Origin: DASXYG01 sp036502625
Lineage (GTDB): Bacteria; Actinomycetota; Actinomycetes; Streptosporangiales; Streptosporangiaceae
Direction: 5' to 3'
DNA: 64,000 bases
Assembly (NCBI GenBank): GCA_036502625.1
Contig: DASXYG010000041.1
Coordinates: forward strand, 82,426 to 146,425
Each line of letters begins with the position of its first letter. Positions within the stretch are counted from its first letter, which is position 1. Positions 24,070 through 33,112 of the stretch are shown here, piece after piece. A model generated the notes under the pieces. That model made no database searches, was not told the origin of the DNA, and was given only the letters and a program-made list of their open reading frames with translations. A program made the translations under genes and the position numbers.

Positions 24070-26241
24070 ATGCGCGCTCACGCGTCCGACGGATCGGCGA
24101 ACACGGCGGAAGAGCTCACGGGGGCGCTGGTCACCGCGCTCGGCGCCCCCGAGTCGATCGCGATCATCGGAGCGTCGGACGACCCGGCGAAGCTGTCCGG
24201 GCGACCCATCGCGAACCTGCGCAGATGCGGCTACGCGGGGCGCATCCTGCCGATCAACAGCCGCCGGGCCACCGTGCAGGGGCTGCCCGCGTACGCGTCG
24301 CTCGACGCGGCGCCCGGCCCCGTGCACGTGGCGATCATCGCGCTGCCCCAGCCGGCCGTGCCGGACGCGCTGCGCGCGTGCGCCAAGGCGGGCGTGCCGC
24401 TGGCGATCATCTTCGCCAGCGGGTTCGCCGAGGTCGGCGGCGACGGCGTCGCGGCGCAGGAGGAGATCGCGCGGATCGCCGGGGAGACCGGCATCCGGGT
24501 GCTCGGGCCGAACACGATCGGCGCCGCGGCGCTCGCCACCGGCGCGGCGGCCACGTTCACCACGGCCTTCGACGACGCCTCGCAGGACATCGTGCCCGGC
24601 TCGGTGGCGCTGGTCAGCCAGTCGGGCGCGCTCGGCGCGTACATGATGAACTCCGCGATGCGCTCCGGCGTCGGCGTGGGCCACTTCGTGCACACCGGCA
24701 ACGAGGCCGACCTCACCGTGGCGGAGATCATCGGCCTGCTCGCCGCCGACGTCGGGGTGAACGTCGTGCTGACGTACCTGGAGGGCGTGCGCGACCCGGA
24801 GACGCTCGCCGCGGCGGCCCGTACGGCGCGGGCGCACGACACCCCGATCGTGGCCATGAAGGTCGGGCGGTCCGCCGCGGGGGCGCGCGCGGCCGTGTCC
24901 CACACCGGGGCGCTGACCGGCGCCGACGACGTCGCGGACGCGGCGCTGCGGCGGCTGGGCATCCCGCGCGTCGAGGGGCTGAAGGAGCTGGTGGACGCCG
25001 GGCGGATCTTCGCGGCCGGGCGGCGCACGCGCGGCGACCGGCTCTCGGTGCTCGGCGTCTCCGGCGGCGCGGGCATCCTCATCTCCGACCTGTGCGCCGA
25101 CCACGGCGTGGCGATGACGCCGTGGGAGCCGGAGTGGCGGGCGAAGATGGCCGCGGTGATCCCGTCGTACGGGTCGGCGGTCAACCCGATCGACGTCACG
25201 GCCAGCATGGTCAGCGACACGGGGCTGTTCGCCGACGCGCTGGACATCACCGTGGACCACCCCGGAACCGACATGGTGATGGTGTTCGTCGGCAACGCGG
25301 AGAGCTGCGAGGACGAGTTCATCGCGACGGTCGACGCGGCGTACCGGCGCACCGATAAGCCGATCATCGTGGTGTGGACGGGCGGCAACGACCGGGCGCT
25401 GAAGCGGCTGGCCGGGCTCGGCATCCCGGCGTTCGACGACCCGGGGCGCGCGGTGCGTGCGGTGTCGCTGCTGGTCCGCTACGCGGAGATGCGGGGGCGG
25501 CCGATCGACCCTCCGGCGGGCGCGGCGCCCGAGGGAGCGTCCCGTACGGCGCGCGAGCTGATCGCGGCGGCGCGGGCGGAGGGGCATCTGCGGCTTGACG
25601 AGGTCGCCGGGAAGCGGCTGCTCGCCGCGTACGGCATACCGGCCGTCGAGGAGCGCGCCGTGGACACGCCGGAAGAGGCGGTCGCGGCGGCCGGTGAGCT
25701 GGGGTTCCCGGTGGCGGTGAAGGCGCTGTCGCCGGCGCTGGCGCACAAGACCGAGCTGGGCTGCGTACGGCTCGGGCTCGGGGACGCGGACGCGGTGGCG
25801 GCGGGCGCGCGCGAGGTGCTGGCCGCCGCTTCCGCCGGGGGCGTCGCGGGCGCGCGGCTGGTCGTGCAGCGGATGGTGTCCGGGCTTGAGCTGGTCGCCG
25901 GGGTCGGTGTCGATCCGGTCTTCGGGCCGCAGGTCGTGGTGGGGCTGGGCGGGGTGCTGGTGGAGGTCCTGCGGGACCGGGCGCTCGCGCCCGCGCCGTT
26001 CGGCGTGGACGAGGCGCGGCGCATGCTGGGGAGCCTGCGCGCGGCCGCGATGCTGGACGGGGTGCGCGGCGGCGCGGCGCGGGACACCGGGGCGGTCGCG
26101 GACCTGCTGGCGCGGCTCTCCGTCCTGGCCGCCGACCTCGCGGACGAGATCGCCGAGATCGACGCCAACCCGGTGATGGTGGGCGCGGAGGGCGACGGCG
26201 CGGTGGTCGCGGACGCACTGGTCGTGCTGCGCGACCGCTGA
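24070..26241 (+). CDS. ADP-forming acyl-CoA synthetase (acetate-CoA ligase family)
   Basis: A 723-residue fusion of the alpha and beta parts of an NDP-forming acyl-CoA synthetase. The N-terminal CoA-binding domain has SIAIIGASDDPAKL-type Rossmann start, the middle succinyl-CoA-ligase-like domains include VALVSQSGALG and the conserved AVSHTGALTG, and the C-terminal ATP-grasp part contains FPVAVKALSPALAHKTELG and EIDANPVMV. Such enzymes interconvert acyl-CoA plus ADP and Pi with acid plus ATP. It is divergent from the MmgE/PrpD operon across a short AT-rich promoter region (about 24000-24035) and is likely controlled with it. Confidence 0.87.
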   Translation: MRAHASDGSANTAEELTGALVTALGAPESIAIIGASDDPAKLSGRPIANLRRCGYAGRILPINSRRATVQGLPAYASLDAAPGPVHVAIIALPQPAVPDALRACAKAGVPLAIIFASGFAEVGGDGVAAQEEIARIAGETGIRVLGPNTIGAAALATGAAATFTTAFDDASQDIVPGSVALVSQSGALGAYMMNSAMRSGVGVGHFVHTGNEADLTVAEIIGLLAADVGVNVVLTYLEGVRDPETLAAAARTARAHDTPIVAMKVGRSAAGARAAVSHTGALTGADDVADAALRRLGIPRVEGLKELVDAGRIFAAGRRTRGDRLSVLGVSGGAGILISDLCADHGVAMTPWEPEWRAKMAAVIPSYGSAVNPIDVTASMVSDTGLFADALDITVDHPGTDMVMVFVGNAESCEDEFIATVDAAYRRTDKPIIVVWTGGNDRALKRLAGLGIPAFDDPGRAVRAVSLLVRYAEMRGRPIDPPAGAAPEGASRTARELIAAARAEGHLRLDEVAGKRLLAAYGIPAVEERAVDTPEEAVAAAGELGFPVAVKALSPALAHKTELGCVRLGLGDADAVAAGAREVLAAASAGGVAGARLVVQRMVSGLELVAGVGVDPVFGPQVVVGLGGVLVEVLRDRALAPAPFGVDEARRMLGSLRAAAMLDGVRGGAARDTGAVADLLARLSVLAADLADEIAEIDANPVMVGAEGDGAVVADALVVLRDR

Positions 26242-26257
26242 CCCCGCCGAACCGCGC

Positions 26258-26866
26258 TCAGGCCGCCCAGTTGGGGTCGCGGCCCAGGTAGCCGAGGAGC
26301 GCCGCGACCGGGTCCGGCGCGGCGGTGACGACCGGGCCGTACGCGCCGTACGCCCGCAGGGGTTCGACGATCTCCTGCGCCACGGTGAGCAGGAACCCGG
26401 CGAGGTCCGGGGTGAGCGGCGATGGGTTGCCGGTGGCCACGGCGATGTCCCACGCGTGGACGGCGGCGTCGAGCGCGTCGGCGCCGGCGGCGAGCCAGGC
26501 GGGCAGCGGGCCCTGCGGGAGCGGGTTCGGGACGTCCGCGGCGTCGTCGGCAACGGCGGCCCAGGCGGCGGCGTTCGCCGTGAGCGCCTGGCCGAGGGCG
26601 GCCGCAGGGTCGGCGCCGAGGTCGCCGGAGGGCTGGAAGGGGTTCCAGGACGGGCCGTCGCCGCCGGTGAGGGCGGCGGTGTAGGCGATCTGGTCGCCCA
26701 GCGCGTGGTGCAGCACCTGCGCGACGTTCCACTCCGCGCACGGGGTCGCGCGCCGCCACGCGTCGACCGGGACGCCGCCGACGGCCTCGCGCAGGAGGCG
26801 GTGTGCCTCCGCGAGGGCGGGGCGCCAGGTGAGGGACGTGGTGGTGGGGGTGTGGGTCTCGGGCAT
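26258..26866 (-). CDS. TIGR03086-type DinB/maleylpyruvate isomerase-fold protein
   Basis: A 202-residue four-helix metal-binding protein. The opening helix with TPCAEWNVAQVLHHALGDQ and later DALDAAVHAWDIAVATG give the His residues typical of the TIGR03086/MDMPI group. Characterised relatives are mycothiol-dependent enzymes, but many TIGR03086 proteins are uncharacterised. ATG at 26866 has GGAG upstream. It is divergent from a TetR gene, and two palindromes fill the gap between them, so it is almost surely the TetR target. Confidence 0.78.
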   Translation of the reverse strand: MPETHTPTTTSLTWRPALAEAHRLLREAVGGVPVDAWRRATPCAEWNVAQVLHHALGDQIAYTAALTGGDGPSWNPFQPSGDLGADPAAALGQALTANAAAWAAVADDAADVPNPLPQGPLPAWLAAGADALDAAVHAWDIAVATGNPSPLTPDLAGFLLTVAQEIVEPLRAYGAYGPVVTAAPDPVAALLGYLGRDPNWAA

Positions 26867-26894
26867 GGTGTGGGCTCCTCGGGTCGAGTGGTTC

Positions 26895-26942
26895 GGAACG
26901 GATCGTTCTGTTCCGATATTAACAGAACGGAGCGATCCGTTC
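26895..26942. promoter_or_regulatory. Double palindromic TetR operator
   Basis: Site 1 at 26895-26914 is a 20-bp dyad with GGAAC...GTTCC ends (16 of 20 positions symmetric). Site 2 at 26925-26942 has perfect 7-bp arms GAACGGA and TCCGTTC around GCGA. They share half-sites and lie between the divergent TIGR03086 and TetR genes. Confidence 0.6.
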
Positions 26943-26960
26943 CACTGCTAATCTCGGGGT

Positions 26961-27593
26961 GTGCCTGGACGTGATGCGAGTGGTGGGCGGCCCGGGCGGC
27001 GGCCGCACAGTGACGAGGCGATTCTCGACGCGGCGCGTGAGGTGTTCCTCGCCGATCCGTCCGCGCCGGTCGCGGCCGTCGCGAAGCGCGCCGGGGTGGG
27101 CATCAGCGCGCTCTACCGGCGGCATTCGAGCAAGGAGGAGCTGCTGCGGCGGCTGTGCCACGACGGGCTGCGCCGCTACCTCGACGAGGCGGCAGAGGCG
27201 CTCGACGCGTCCGACGGGTGGGCCGGGTTCGTGGGGTTCCTGGAGCGCGTGGTGGCCGCGGACGTGCACGCGCTGACCGTGCGGCTGGCCGGGTCGTTCA
27301 CACCGACCGCGCAGATGCGCGCCGACGCTGTGCGCAGCGGGGAGCTGACGTCCGAGCTGGTCAAGCGGGCGCGCGCGTCCGGGCGGCTGCGCGGCGACGT
27401 GGTCACCGAGGATGTGGGGTTCCTGCTGGAGCTGTGCGCGGCCGTACGGGTGCCGGATGCGGAGCGGACCGCCGAGCTGCGCAGCCGCTACCTCGCGCTG
27501 CTGGTGGCCGGGCTGGAGAAGGGGAAGGGCGGGCGGCTGCCGGGGCCGCCGCCGGACGGCACGGAGTACGGGAACCGGTGGCGCCGTAGGTAA
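26961..27593 (+). CDS. TetR family transcriptional regulator
   Basis: A 210-residue TetR repressor. The DNA-binding domain is at residues 14-60 (ILDAAREVFLADP, then VAAVAKRAGVGISALYRRH); the ligand domain follows, with a basic C-terminal tail. GTG at 26961 begins PGRDASGGRPGRRPHSDEAI. The double palindrome immediately upstream is its probable operator, giving autoregulation and control of the divergent DinB-fold gene. Effector unknown. Confidence 0.87.
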   Translation: MPGRDASGGRPGRRPHSDEAILDAAREVFLADPSAPVAAVAKRAGVGISALYRRHSSKEELLRRLCHDGLRRYLDEAAEALDASDGWAGFVGFLERVVAADVHALTVRLAGSFTPTAQMRADAVRSGELTSELVKRARASGRLRGDVVTEDVGFLLELCAAVRVPDAERTAELRSRYLALLVAGLEKGKGGRLPGPPPDGTEYGNRWRRR

Positions 27594-27630
27594 GGCCCCG
27601 GTGGCGCGTCGGGTGGCGTGCCGGGCGGGG

Positions 27631-28335
27631 TTACTTGGCGGGGTCGTCGTCCCACATGCCGCGGCCGGCCAGATGGGTGACGAGGAGTTCGCCGGCGTGG
27701 GTGATGTGCTGGTGCATGGTGGCGCGGGCCTTTTCCGCGTCGCTTTCGCGGAGGGCCTCGATGATCGTGTGGTGTTCGCCGACCGAGGCGTCCTGCCAGC
27801 CGTGGATGGTGGCGAAGAAGCGGCGGGGGGCGTAGCGGACGACCGTGCCGAGGATCCAGGCCAGCTTGGCGGAGTCGGCGGTGAGGTTGATCGTGCGGTG
27901 GAAGGCGAAGTTCAGCTCTTCGACCTCGTCGGCGGCCTTGCGCTTGGCGGCCTTCTCCAGGCGCTCCTGGAGGTCGGCCAGCTTCTCGACGACCTCGGCG
28001 CTGCTGCGCTCGGACGCCCGCGCGGTCAGCTCCGCGGCGACGTCGGCCTGCACACGGAAGAGGTCTTCGACGTCCTGCCTGCTCAGCGGCGCGACGGTGA
28101 ACCCGCGGCGCGCTTCGAGGTTGACGAAGCCCTCGCCGCGCAGGGAGAGCATCGCCTCGCGGACCGGGGTGACGCTCACGCCGAGCTCGTCGGCGATGTG
28201 CTCCAGGCGCAGGAACTCGCCCTGTCGTACCTCACCGGACATGATGAGGTCGCGGACGTACGAGCTCACCTCGTCGCTGAGCTGCGGACGCCGCCGGCTG
28301 CGGAACTCGGCCGCGCCCTTCGTGCGTACTGGCAT
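27631..28335 (-). CDS. GntR family regulator, FCD subfamily
   Basis: A 234-residue regulator. The winged helix-turn-helix (HIADELGVSVTPVREAMLSL, about 45-64) is followed by a helical FCD ligand domain with His residues placed as metal ligands (AFHRTIN, GEHHTII, MHQHITHAGE). FCD regulators usually sense carboxylic acids or their derivatives. It lies divergent from the thioesterase/acyl-CoA dehydrogenase operon and next to the catabolic island, so it is the best local candidate for controlling those genes. ATG at 28335. Confidence 0.87.
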   Translation of the reverse strand: MPVRTKGAAEFRSRRRPQLSDEVSSYVRDLIMSGEVRQGEFLRLEHIADELGVSVTPVREAMLSLRGEGFVNLEARRGFTVAPLSRQDVEDLFRVQADVAAELTARASERSSAEVVEKLADLQERLEKAAKRKAADEVEELNFAFHRTINLTADSAKLAWILGTVVRYAPRRFFATIHGWQDASVGEHHTIIEALRESDAEKARATMHQHITHAGELLVTHLAGRGMWDDDPAK

Positions 28336-28491
28336 CTGCCCGCGGTCCTCTCGTCGTACCTGGCCGTCATCCTAGAAGGCGCGGGGGGCGGACCTCCGCC
28401 GAACGCGGCCCCGCTTCCCACCCCCGGCCCGATCATGATACTTGTGCTTCATATATTATGTGCGGACCCCGGGAGTGAAAAGAGGTCGCGG

Positions 28492-28938
28492 ATGCGTCCG
28501 GATCCACTGAGCGCGCCGAAAGCCGCGACCAACGCGTTCCGCGACCTGCTCGGCATCGAGGTGGAGCGGCAGGAGCCCGACGGGTCGCGCGTGGTGATCC
28601 GCCGCATCGGTGACGAGCTCAGGCAGAGCCGCGGGTTCGTCCACGGCGGGGTGTACGCCACGATCATCGACGCCGCGATCGGCGAGGTGGTGCACGCCTA
28701 GCTCGGCGAGGGCGGCTCGGCGGTGACCATCGAGCTCAACCTGAACCTGATGCGCGCCGTGGCCGACGGCGGGCTGACCGCGTACGGCCAGGTCATCCAC
28801 GCCACTGGCACGCTCGTCGTGGGCACAGCCGACGTGCGCGACGACCACGGCGAGCTGGTGGCGTCCGGACGCGGTACGTTCCGCGTGCGCCGGCCCGATC
28901 GGCCCGGCCGTTCCGACAAGGAGGGACTGGAACCGTGA
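28492..28938 (+). pseudogene. PaaI-like hotdog thioesterase with in-frame TAG
   Basis: The frame from ATG 28492 (AGAGG six bases upstream) encodes a 148-residue hotdog thioesterase with the family's FVHGGVYATIIDAAIG active-site helix. Codon 70 at 28699-28701 is TAG, after GEVVHA and before LGEGGSAVTIELNLNLMR. The same frame continues intact, including VTIELNLNLMR and IHATGTLVVGTADV strands, to a TGA overlapping the GTG of the next gene (GTGA). A single C-to-T change from CAG would explain it. It may be a fresh nonsense mutation, a sequencing error or, less likely, a readthrough site. Intact homologues hydrolyse aryl- or acyl-CoA esters. Confidence 0.82.
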
Positions 28939-30080
28939 ACCCGTCCGACTTCGCCGACGTCCTCGCCGAGGTGCGGCGCTTCGTGCGTACGGAGCTCGTG
29001 CCGCGCGAGGCCGAGATCGACGCCGAGGACACGATGCCCGAGACGCTGCGCGCCCAGGCGGCCGCGATGGGGCTGTTCGGGTTCGCGCTGCCGGAGGAGT
29101 ACGGCGGCCTCGGCCTCAGCATGGCCGAGGAGGTCGAGCTGGTCTTCGAGCTGACGTACGGCGCGCCCGCGTTCCGGTCCATGTTCGGCACGAACAACGG
29201 GCTCGCCGGACAGATCCTCGTGATGGCCGGCACCGAGGAGCAGAAGGCGGCGTACCTCCCCGGCATCGCGTCCGGGGAGATCATCGCGTCGTTCGGGCTG
29301 ACCGAGCCGGACGCCGGGTCCGATCCCTCGACGATGACCACGCGCGCGGTCCGCGAGGGCGACGCGTACGTCATCAACGGCACCAAGCGGTTCATCACCA
29401 ACGCGCCGAGCGCCGACCTGATCATGGTGTTCGCGCGGGTGGGCGACGACGGCGCCGGCGGCTCGGGCATCTCGGTGTTCGCCGTGCCGACGGGCACACC
29501 CGGGCTGACCGTGGGCCCGAAGGACGCCAAGATGGGCCAGGGCGGGAGCGTGACGTCCGAGGTGTACCTCAATGACGTGCGCGTCGGGGCGGACACCGTT
29601 GTGGGCGGCGACGACGGCTTCAAGATCGCCATGCGCTCGCTGTCGCGCGGCCGGCTGCACGTCGCGGCGGTCTGCACGGGCATGATGCGGCGGCTGGTCG
29701 ACGAATCGGTGGCGTTCGCGGCCGAGCGGCGGCAGAGCGGCCACCCGATCGCCGACTTCCAGCTCGTGCAGGCGATGATCGCCGACTCCGCGACCGAGCT
29801 GTACGCCGCGGAGGCGATGGTGCGGCAGGCCGCGAAGGAGTACGACGCGGGCACCGACACCCGCCTCGCCCCCGCCATGGTCAAGTACTTCACCAGCGAG
29901 GCCGTGGGCCGCGTCGCCGACCGCGCCGTGCAGATCCACGGCGGCATGGGCTACATGCGCGGCGTGCCCGTCGAGCGGCTGTACCGCGACGCCCGCCTGT
30001 TCCGCATTTACGAGGGCACCAGCCAGATCCAGCAGTTGATCATCGGCAGGGGCGTCGTACGCGCCCGCAAGCCGTCCTGA
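28935..30080 (+). CDS. Acyl-CoA dehydrogenase
   Basis: A 381-residue ACAD. GLTEPDAGSD is the FAD signature, FITNAPSAD the flavin-contact strand, and IYEGTSQIQ holds the catalytic glutamate. Compared with the dehydrogenase at 21.6 kb it belongs to a different subgroup (short/branched-chain type). The GTG start overlaps the stop of the interrupted thioesterase, so translation of this gene may depend on ribosomes finishing that frame; the upstream TAG could therefore reduce its expression. It is divergent from the GntR gene. Confidence 0.89.
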   Translation: MNPSDFADVLAEVRRFVRTELVPREAEIDAEDTMPETLRAQAAAMGLFGFALPEEYGGLGLSMAEEVELVFELTYGAPAFRSMFGTNNGLAGQILVMAGTEEQKAAYLPGIASGEIIASFGLTEPDAGSDPSTMTTRAVREGDAYVINGTKRFITNAPSADLIMVFARVGDDGAGGSGISVFAVPTGTPGLTVGPKDAKMGQGGSVTSEVYLNDVRVGADTVVGGDDGFKIAMRSLSRGRLHVAAVCTGMMRRLVDESVAFAAERRQSGHPIADFQLVQAMIADSATELYAAEAMVRQAAKEYDAGTDTRLAPAMVKYFTSEAVGRVADRAVQIHGGMGYMRGVPVERLYRDARLFRIYEGTSQIQQLIIGRGVVRARKPS

Positions 30081-30093
30081 CGTAGACCGCCGG

Positions 30094-30978
30094 TCAGCCC
30101 AGCTCGATCTCCGCGGTGACGGCCTTGGGGGTGGTGGCCGTACGGGCGGCCAGCGTGGCGTGGTCGCCGTCGCGGTGGCCCTCGTACGTGATGCGCTCGC
30201 CGGCGAACATGGGGCGGCGGGCGCGGAAGGCGAACGTGCGAACCGGGGCGCCGGCGCGGCGTGGCAGCTCCAACAGGGCCAGGGCCGTCAGCGGGCCGTG
30301 CACGACCAGGCCGGGGAAGCCCTCGACGGCGGTGACGTACGGCTGGTCGTAGTGGATGCGGTGGCTGTTGTACGTCAGCGCGCTGAAGCGGAACAGCAGC
30401 GCGGGGCCGGGGGTCAGCGACCAGGTCCAGTCCGGGGCCGGGCCGTCGGGCTCGGCGGGCTTGGCGTCGGGCTTGGCGTCGGGCTTGGGTTCCGGGGGCG
30501 TCGCGGGGTCCTGGCGGTAGACGATGTCCTGTTCCTCGACGCAGAGGAGGGTGTCGCCGTCGGTGAAGCGGTACTCGGAGGTGACGAACAGCATCGGGCC
30601 CGAACGGCCCTCGGTGTAGCGGACGCCGGTGACCTGGGCCGTACGGGTGACCTCCGCGCCGACGCGCAGCGGTGCGTGCACGGTGAGGCGGCCGCCGGCG
30701 AACATGCGGCGGCGGCGCGGGTAGTCCGGCAGCAGCGTGCCGTGCGCCGGGTGGCCGTCCTCGCCCAGCTCCGCCTGGGCCGGGCGGTCGAGGAAGTGCA
30801 GCCAGTGCCACAGCGGCGGCAGCGGGTCGCCGTCGGCGGCCACGGGGCTCGGCTGGTCGAACACCCCGGCCAAGGCGGCCGACGGGAGCGCGGTGATCGG
30901 CTCCCGTACGGTCTCCCGCTCCGGACGCCAGGTGTTCGCGACGCGGCGCAGCGTCGCGACCGCGCCGTCCTCGCTCAT
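30094..30978 (-). CDS. FAS1-like / MaoC double-hotdog dehydratase
   Basis: A 294-residue protein with two hotdog halves. The N-terminal half matches FAS1-like dehydratases; the C-terminal half has the hydratase motif ALTYNSHRIHYD and GLVVHGPLTAL. A KPDA-repeat linker separates them. This architecture occurs in mesaconyl-C4-CoA hydratase and in HTD2-type hydratases. Its ATG overlaps the stop of the CoA lyase (ATGA), and lyase plus hydratase would make consecutive reactions on a hydroxyacyl-CoA. ATG at 30978 has GGAGGAGG close upstream. Exact substrate unknown. Confidence 0.83.
   Translation of the reverse strand: MSEDGAVATLRRVANTWRPERETVREPITALPSAALAGVFDQPSPVAADGDPLPPLWHWLHFLDRPAQAELGEDGHPAHGTLLPDYPRRRRMFAGGRLTVHAPLRVGAEVTRTAQVTGVRYTEGRSGPMLFVTSEYRFTDGDTLLCVEEQDIVYRQDPATPPEPKPDAKPDAKPAEPDGPAPDWTWSLTPGPALLFRFSALTYNSHRIHYDQPYVTAVEGFPGLVVHGPLTALALLELPRRAGAPVRTFAFRARRPMFAGERITYEGHRDGDHATLAARTATTPKAVTAEIELG
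30457..30480. repeat. Two perfect 12-bp tandem repeats in dehydratase linker
   Basis: GGGCTTGGCGTC occurs twice in tandem (30457-30468, 30469-30480) and then partly a third time. On the coding strand this gives the KPDA-KPDA-KP linker. In-frame copy change would alter linker length only. Confidence 0.8.
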
Positions 30979-31934
30979 CGGTCCTCCTCCGGAGCCTGGA
31001 ACGAGGTGGTGCGCGACATTCCGGCGGCGCGCCCCTTGCCGGCGATGACCAGGGCCATCTTGCGGGACGCCTCGTCGATCATCTCGTCGCCGAGCATCAC
31101 GGCGCCGCGGCGTACGACCGTGGTGGCGTGCTCGTACGCGTCGAGGATCAGCTCGGCGTGGTCGTAGTCGGCCTGGGACGGGGCGAAGAGCTCGTTGGCG
31201 GCGTCGACCTGGGTCGGGTGCAGCACCCACTTGCCGTCGAAGCCGAGCGCGGCGGACCGGTTCGCGGCGCGGCGGAACCCGTCGAGGTCCTTGATGCCGA
31301 GGTACGGGCCGTCGATCGCCTGGATGCCGTGGGCGCGCGCGGCCACCAGGATGCGCATCAGGATGTAGTGGTACGCGTCGCCCTCGGTGTATCCGGGCGG
31401 CTGCTCGCCGACGACCAGCGACTTCATGTTGATGCTCGCCATGAAGTCGGCCGGGCCGAAGATCAGCGTCTCCACGCGCGGCGACGCGGCGGCGATCGCG
31501 TCGGCGTTCATCAGCCCGCGCGCGTCCTCGATCTGCGCCTCGATGCCGATGCGGCCGTACGGCAGCCCGGCGGCCTGCTCGATCTGGCCGAGGAGGGTGT
31601 CCAGCCAGACGACCTGGCCGGGGTCGCTGACCTTCGGCAGCATCAGGCAGTCGAGGTTCGCGCCCGCGCCCTCGACGACCTCCACGACGTCGCGGTACGC
31701 CCATGGCGTGGTCGCGTCGTTGACCCGGACCGCGCGGACCTTGCCGTCCCAGCCGCCGTCGTTCAGCGCCGTGACGACCGAGCCCCGCGCCGCCTCCTTC
31801 TCCAGCGGCGCGACCGCGTCCTCGAGGTCGAGGAAGAACTCGTCCACCGGCAGGCCGCGCGCCTTCTCGACGAAGCGCGGGTTGGAGCCGGGTACCGCGA
31901 GACACGAGCGTCGGGACCGGGGCTCGGCCGTCAT
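30975..31934 (-). CDS. HpcH/HpaI-CitE family CoA ester lyase
   Basis: A 319-residue TIM-barrel lyase. SCLAVPGSNPRFVEKA is the CoA-side start, FLDLEDAVAP gives the Mg-binding acidic residues, and LIFGPADFMASI with WVLHPTQVDAA is typical of malyl-, citramalyl- or citryl-CoA lyases. It cleaves a hydroxyacyl-CoA into acetyl-CoA (or propionyl-CoA) and an oxoacid. ATG at 31934 follows AAGGAGGG. Its stop overlaps the dehydratase ATG. With the nearby CoA-transferase and hydratase it resembles the citramalate/itaconate or mesaconate routes. Confidence 0.86.
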   Translation of the reverse strand: MTAEPRSRRSCLAVPGSNPRFVEKARGLPVDEFFLDLEDAVAPLEKEAARGSVVTALNDGGWDGKVRAVRVNDATTPWAYRDVVEVVEGAGANLDCLMLPKVSDPGQVVWLDTLLGQIEQAAGLPYGRIGIEAQIEDARGLMNADAIAAASPRVETLIFGPADFMASINMKSLVVGEQPPGYTEGDAYHYILMRILVAARAHGIQAIDGPYLGIKDLDGFRRAANRSAALGFDGKWVLHPTQVDAANELFAPSQADYDHAELILDAYEHATTVVRRGAVMLGDEMIDEASRKMALVIAGKGRAAGMSRTTSFQAPEEDR

Positions 31935-31957
31935 GTGCCCTCCTTCGGTTCGGGTTC

Positions 31958-33112
31958 CTACAGGGTCGCCTCGGTGCCGAACAACGCCGTCACCTGGCTG
32001 GACAGGGTGCCGCCGTTGCCCTGGACGAGCGCGACGTCGGCGTCGGCGACCTGCCGTTCGCCGCTGGAGCGGCGCAACTGCCGGACCGCCTCGATGATCA
32101 GGAAGATGCCGTACATGCCGGGGTGACAGTACGACAGGCCGCCGCCGTTGGTGTTGACCGGGAGGCTCCCGCCCGGCGCGATGCGGCCGCCGCCGACGAA
32201 CGCGCCGCCCTCGCCCTTGGCGCAGAACCCCAGGTCCTCCAGGAACAGGATCGGGTTGATCGTGAACGCGTCGTACAGCTCGACCACGTCGACGTCGTCC
32301 GGCTTCAGGCCCGCCATGGCGAACGCGCGCGGCCCCGACTCGCTCGCCGCCGTGACGGTGAGGTCGGGCATCGCGGACATGTTGCGGTGCCAGCTCGCCT
32401 CGCCCGCGCCGAGCAGGTAGACGGGCGGCTTGCCGAGCGCCCGCGCCCGCTCCCGGCTGGTCAGCACGACCGCGCCGCCGCCGTCGGTGACCAGGCAGCA
32501 GTCGAGCTTGGTCAGCGGGTCGGAGATCATCCGGGCGTTCAGCACCTCGTCGACCGTCAGCGGGTCGCGTACGAACGCCTTGGGGTTCATCCGCGCCCAC
32601 GCGCGCGCCGCGACCGCGACCTCGGCGAGCTGCGTGCGGGTGGTGCCGTACTGGTACATGTGCCGCGACGTGGCCAGGGCGTACATGCTGATCGGGTAGC
32701 GCGGCTCGTACGGCGCCTCGTACGGGAAGGGCGCGGACGGCGTGACGAGCCGGCCGCCGTCGGAGCGCTGGGTGCTGCCGTAGACGATCAGCGCGACGTC
32801 GCACAGGCCCGCGTCGATGGCGTTGGCGGCGTGCAGCAGGTGGGAGACGAAGGAGCTGCCGCCCACGTTCGTGCCGTCGGCGTAGCGGGCGTGGACGCCG
32901 AGGTACTCGGCGACGTCCAGGGCGGCGAGCGCGTGGTACGACGACGCGGTGAACAGGCCGTCGACGTCCGCCTTGGTCAGCCCGGCGTCGTCGAGGGCGC
33001 GGGCCGCCGCCTGGCCGATGAGGTCGAGCGGGGTGAGGCCGGGCGCCACCTGGCCGAGGTCGGATTCGGCGACGCCGACGACGGCGGCGCGGCCGCGCAG
33101 GTCACGGCTCAT
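31958..33112 (-). CDS. Thiolase-fold protein (SCP-x / Ltp2-like), no nucleophilic Cys
   Basis: A 384-residue thiolase-superfamily protein of the lipid-transfer type. At the place of the acyl-accepting cysteine it reads TNVGGSSFVSH, with Ser rather than Cys, whereas the C-terminal GGGLSYCHPGMYG region keeps the catalytic His. This combination, plus a translationally coupled DUF35 OB-fold gene (ATGA overlap at 33109-33112), matches Ltp2-type retro-aldolases of steroid side-chain breakdown better than true thiolases. Function as an aldolase here is inference. ATG at 33112. Confidence 0.8.
   Translation of the reverse strand: MSRDLRGRAAVVGVAESDLGQVAPGLTPLDLIGQAAARALDDAGLTKADVDGLFTASSYHALAALDVAEYLGVHARYADGTNVGGSSFVSHLLHAANAIDAGLCDVALIVYGSTQRSDGGRLVTPSAPFPYEAPYEPRYPISMYALATSRHMYQYGTTRTQLAEVAVAARAWARMNPKAFVRDPLTVDEVLNARMISDPLTKLDCCLVTDGGGAVVLTSRERARALGKPPVYLLGAGEASWHRNMSAMPDLTVTAASESGPRAFAMAGLKPDDVDVVELYDAFTINPILFLEDLGFCAKGEGGAFVGGGRIAPGGSLPVNTNGGGLSYCHPGMYGIFLIIEAVRQLRRSSGERQVADADVALVQGNGGTLSSQVTALFGTEATL

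Noticed and set aside
28699..28701. TAG as pyrrolysine codon
   Set aside because: No pyl genes are seen and hotdog thioesterases have no pyrrolysine; a CAG-to-TAG change is simpler.
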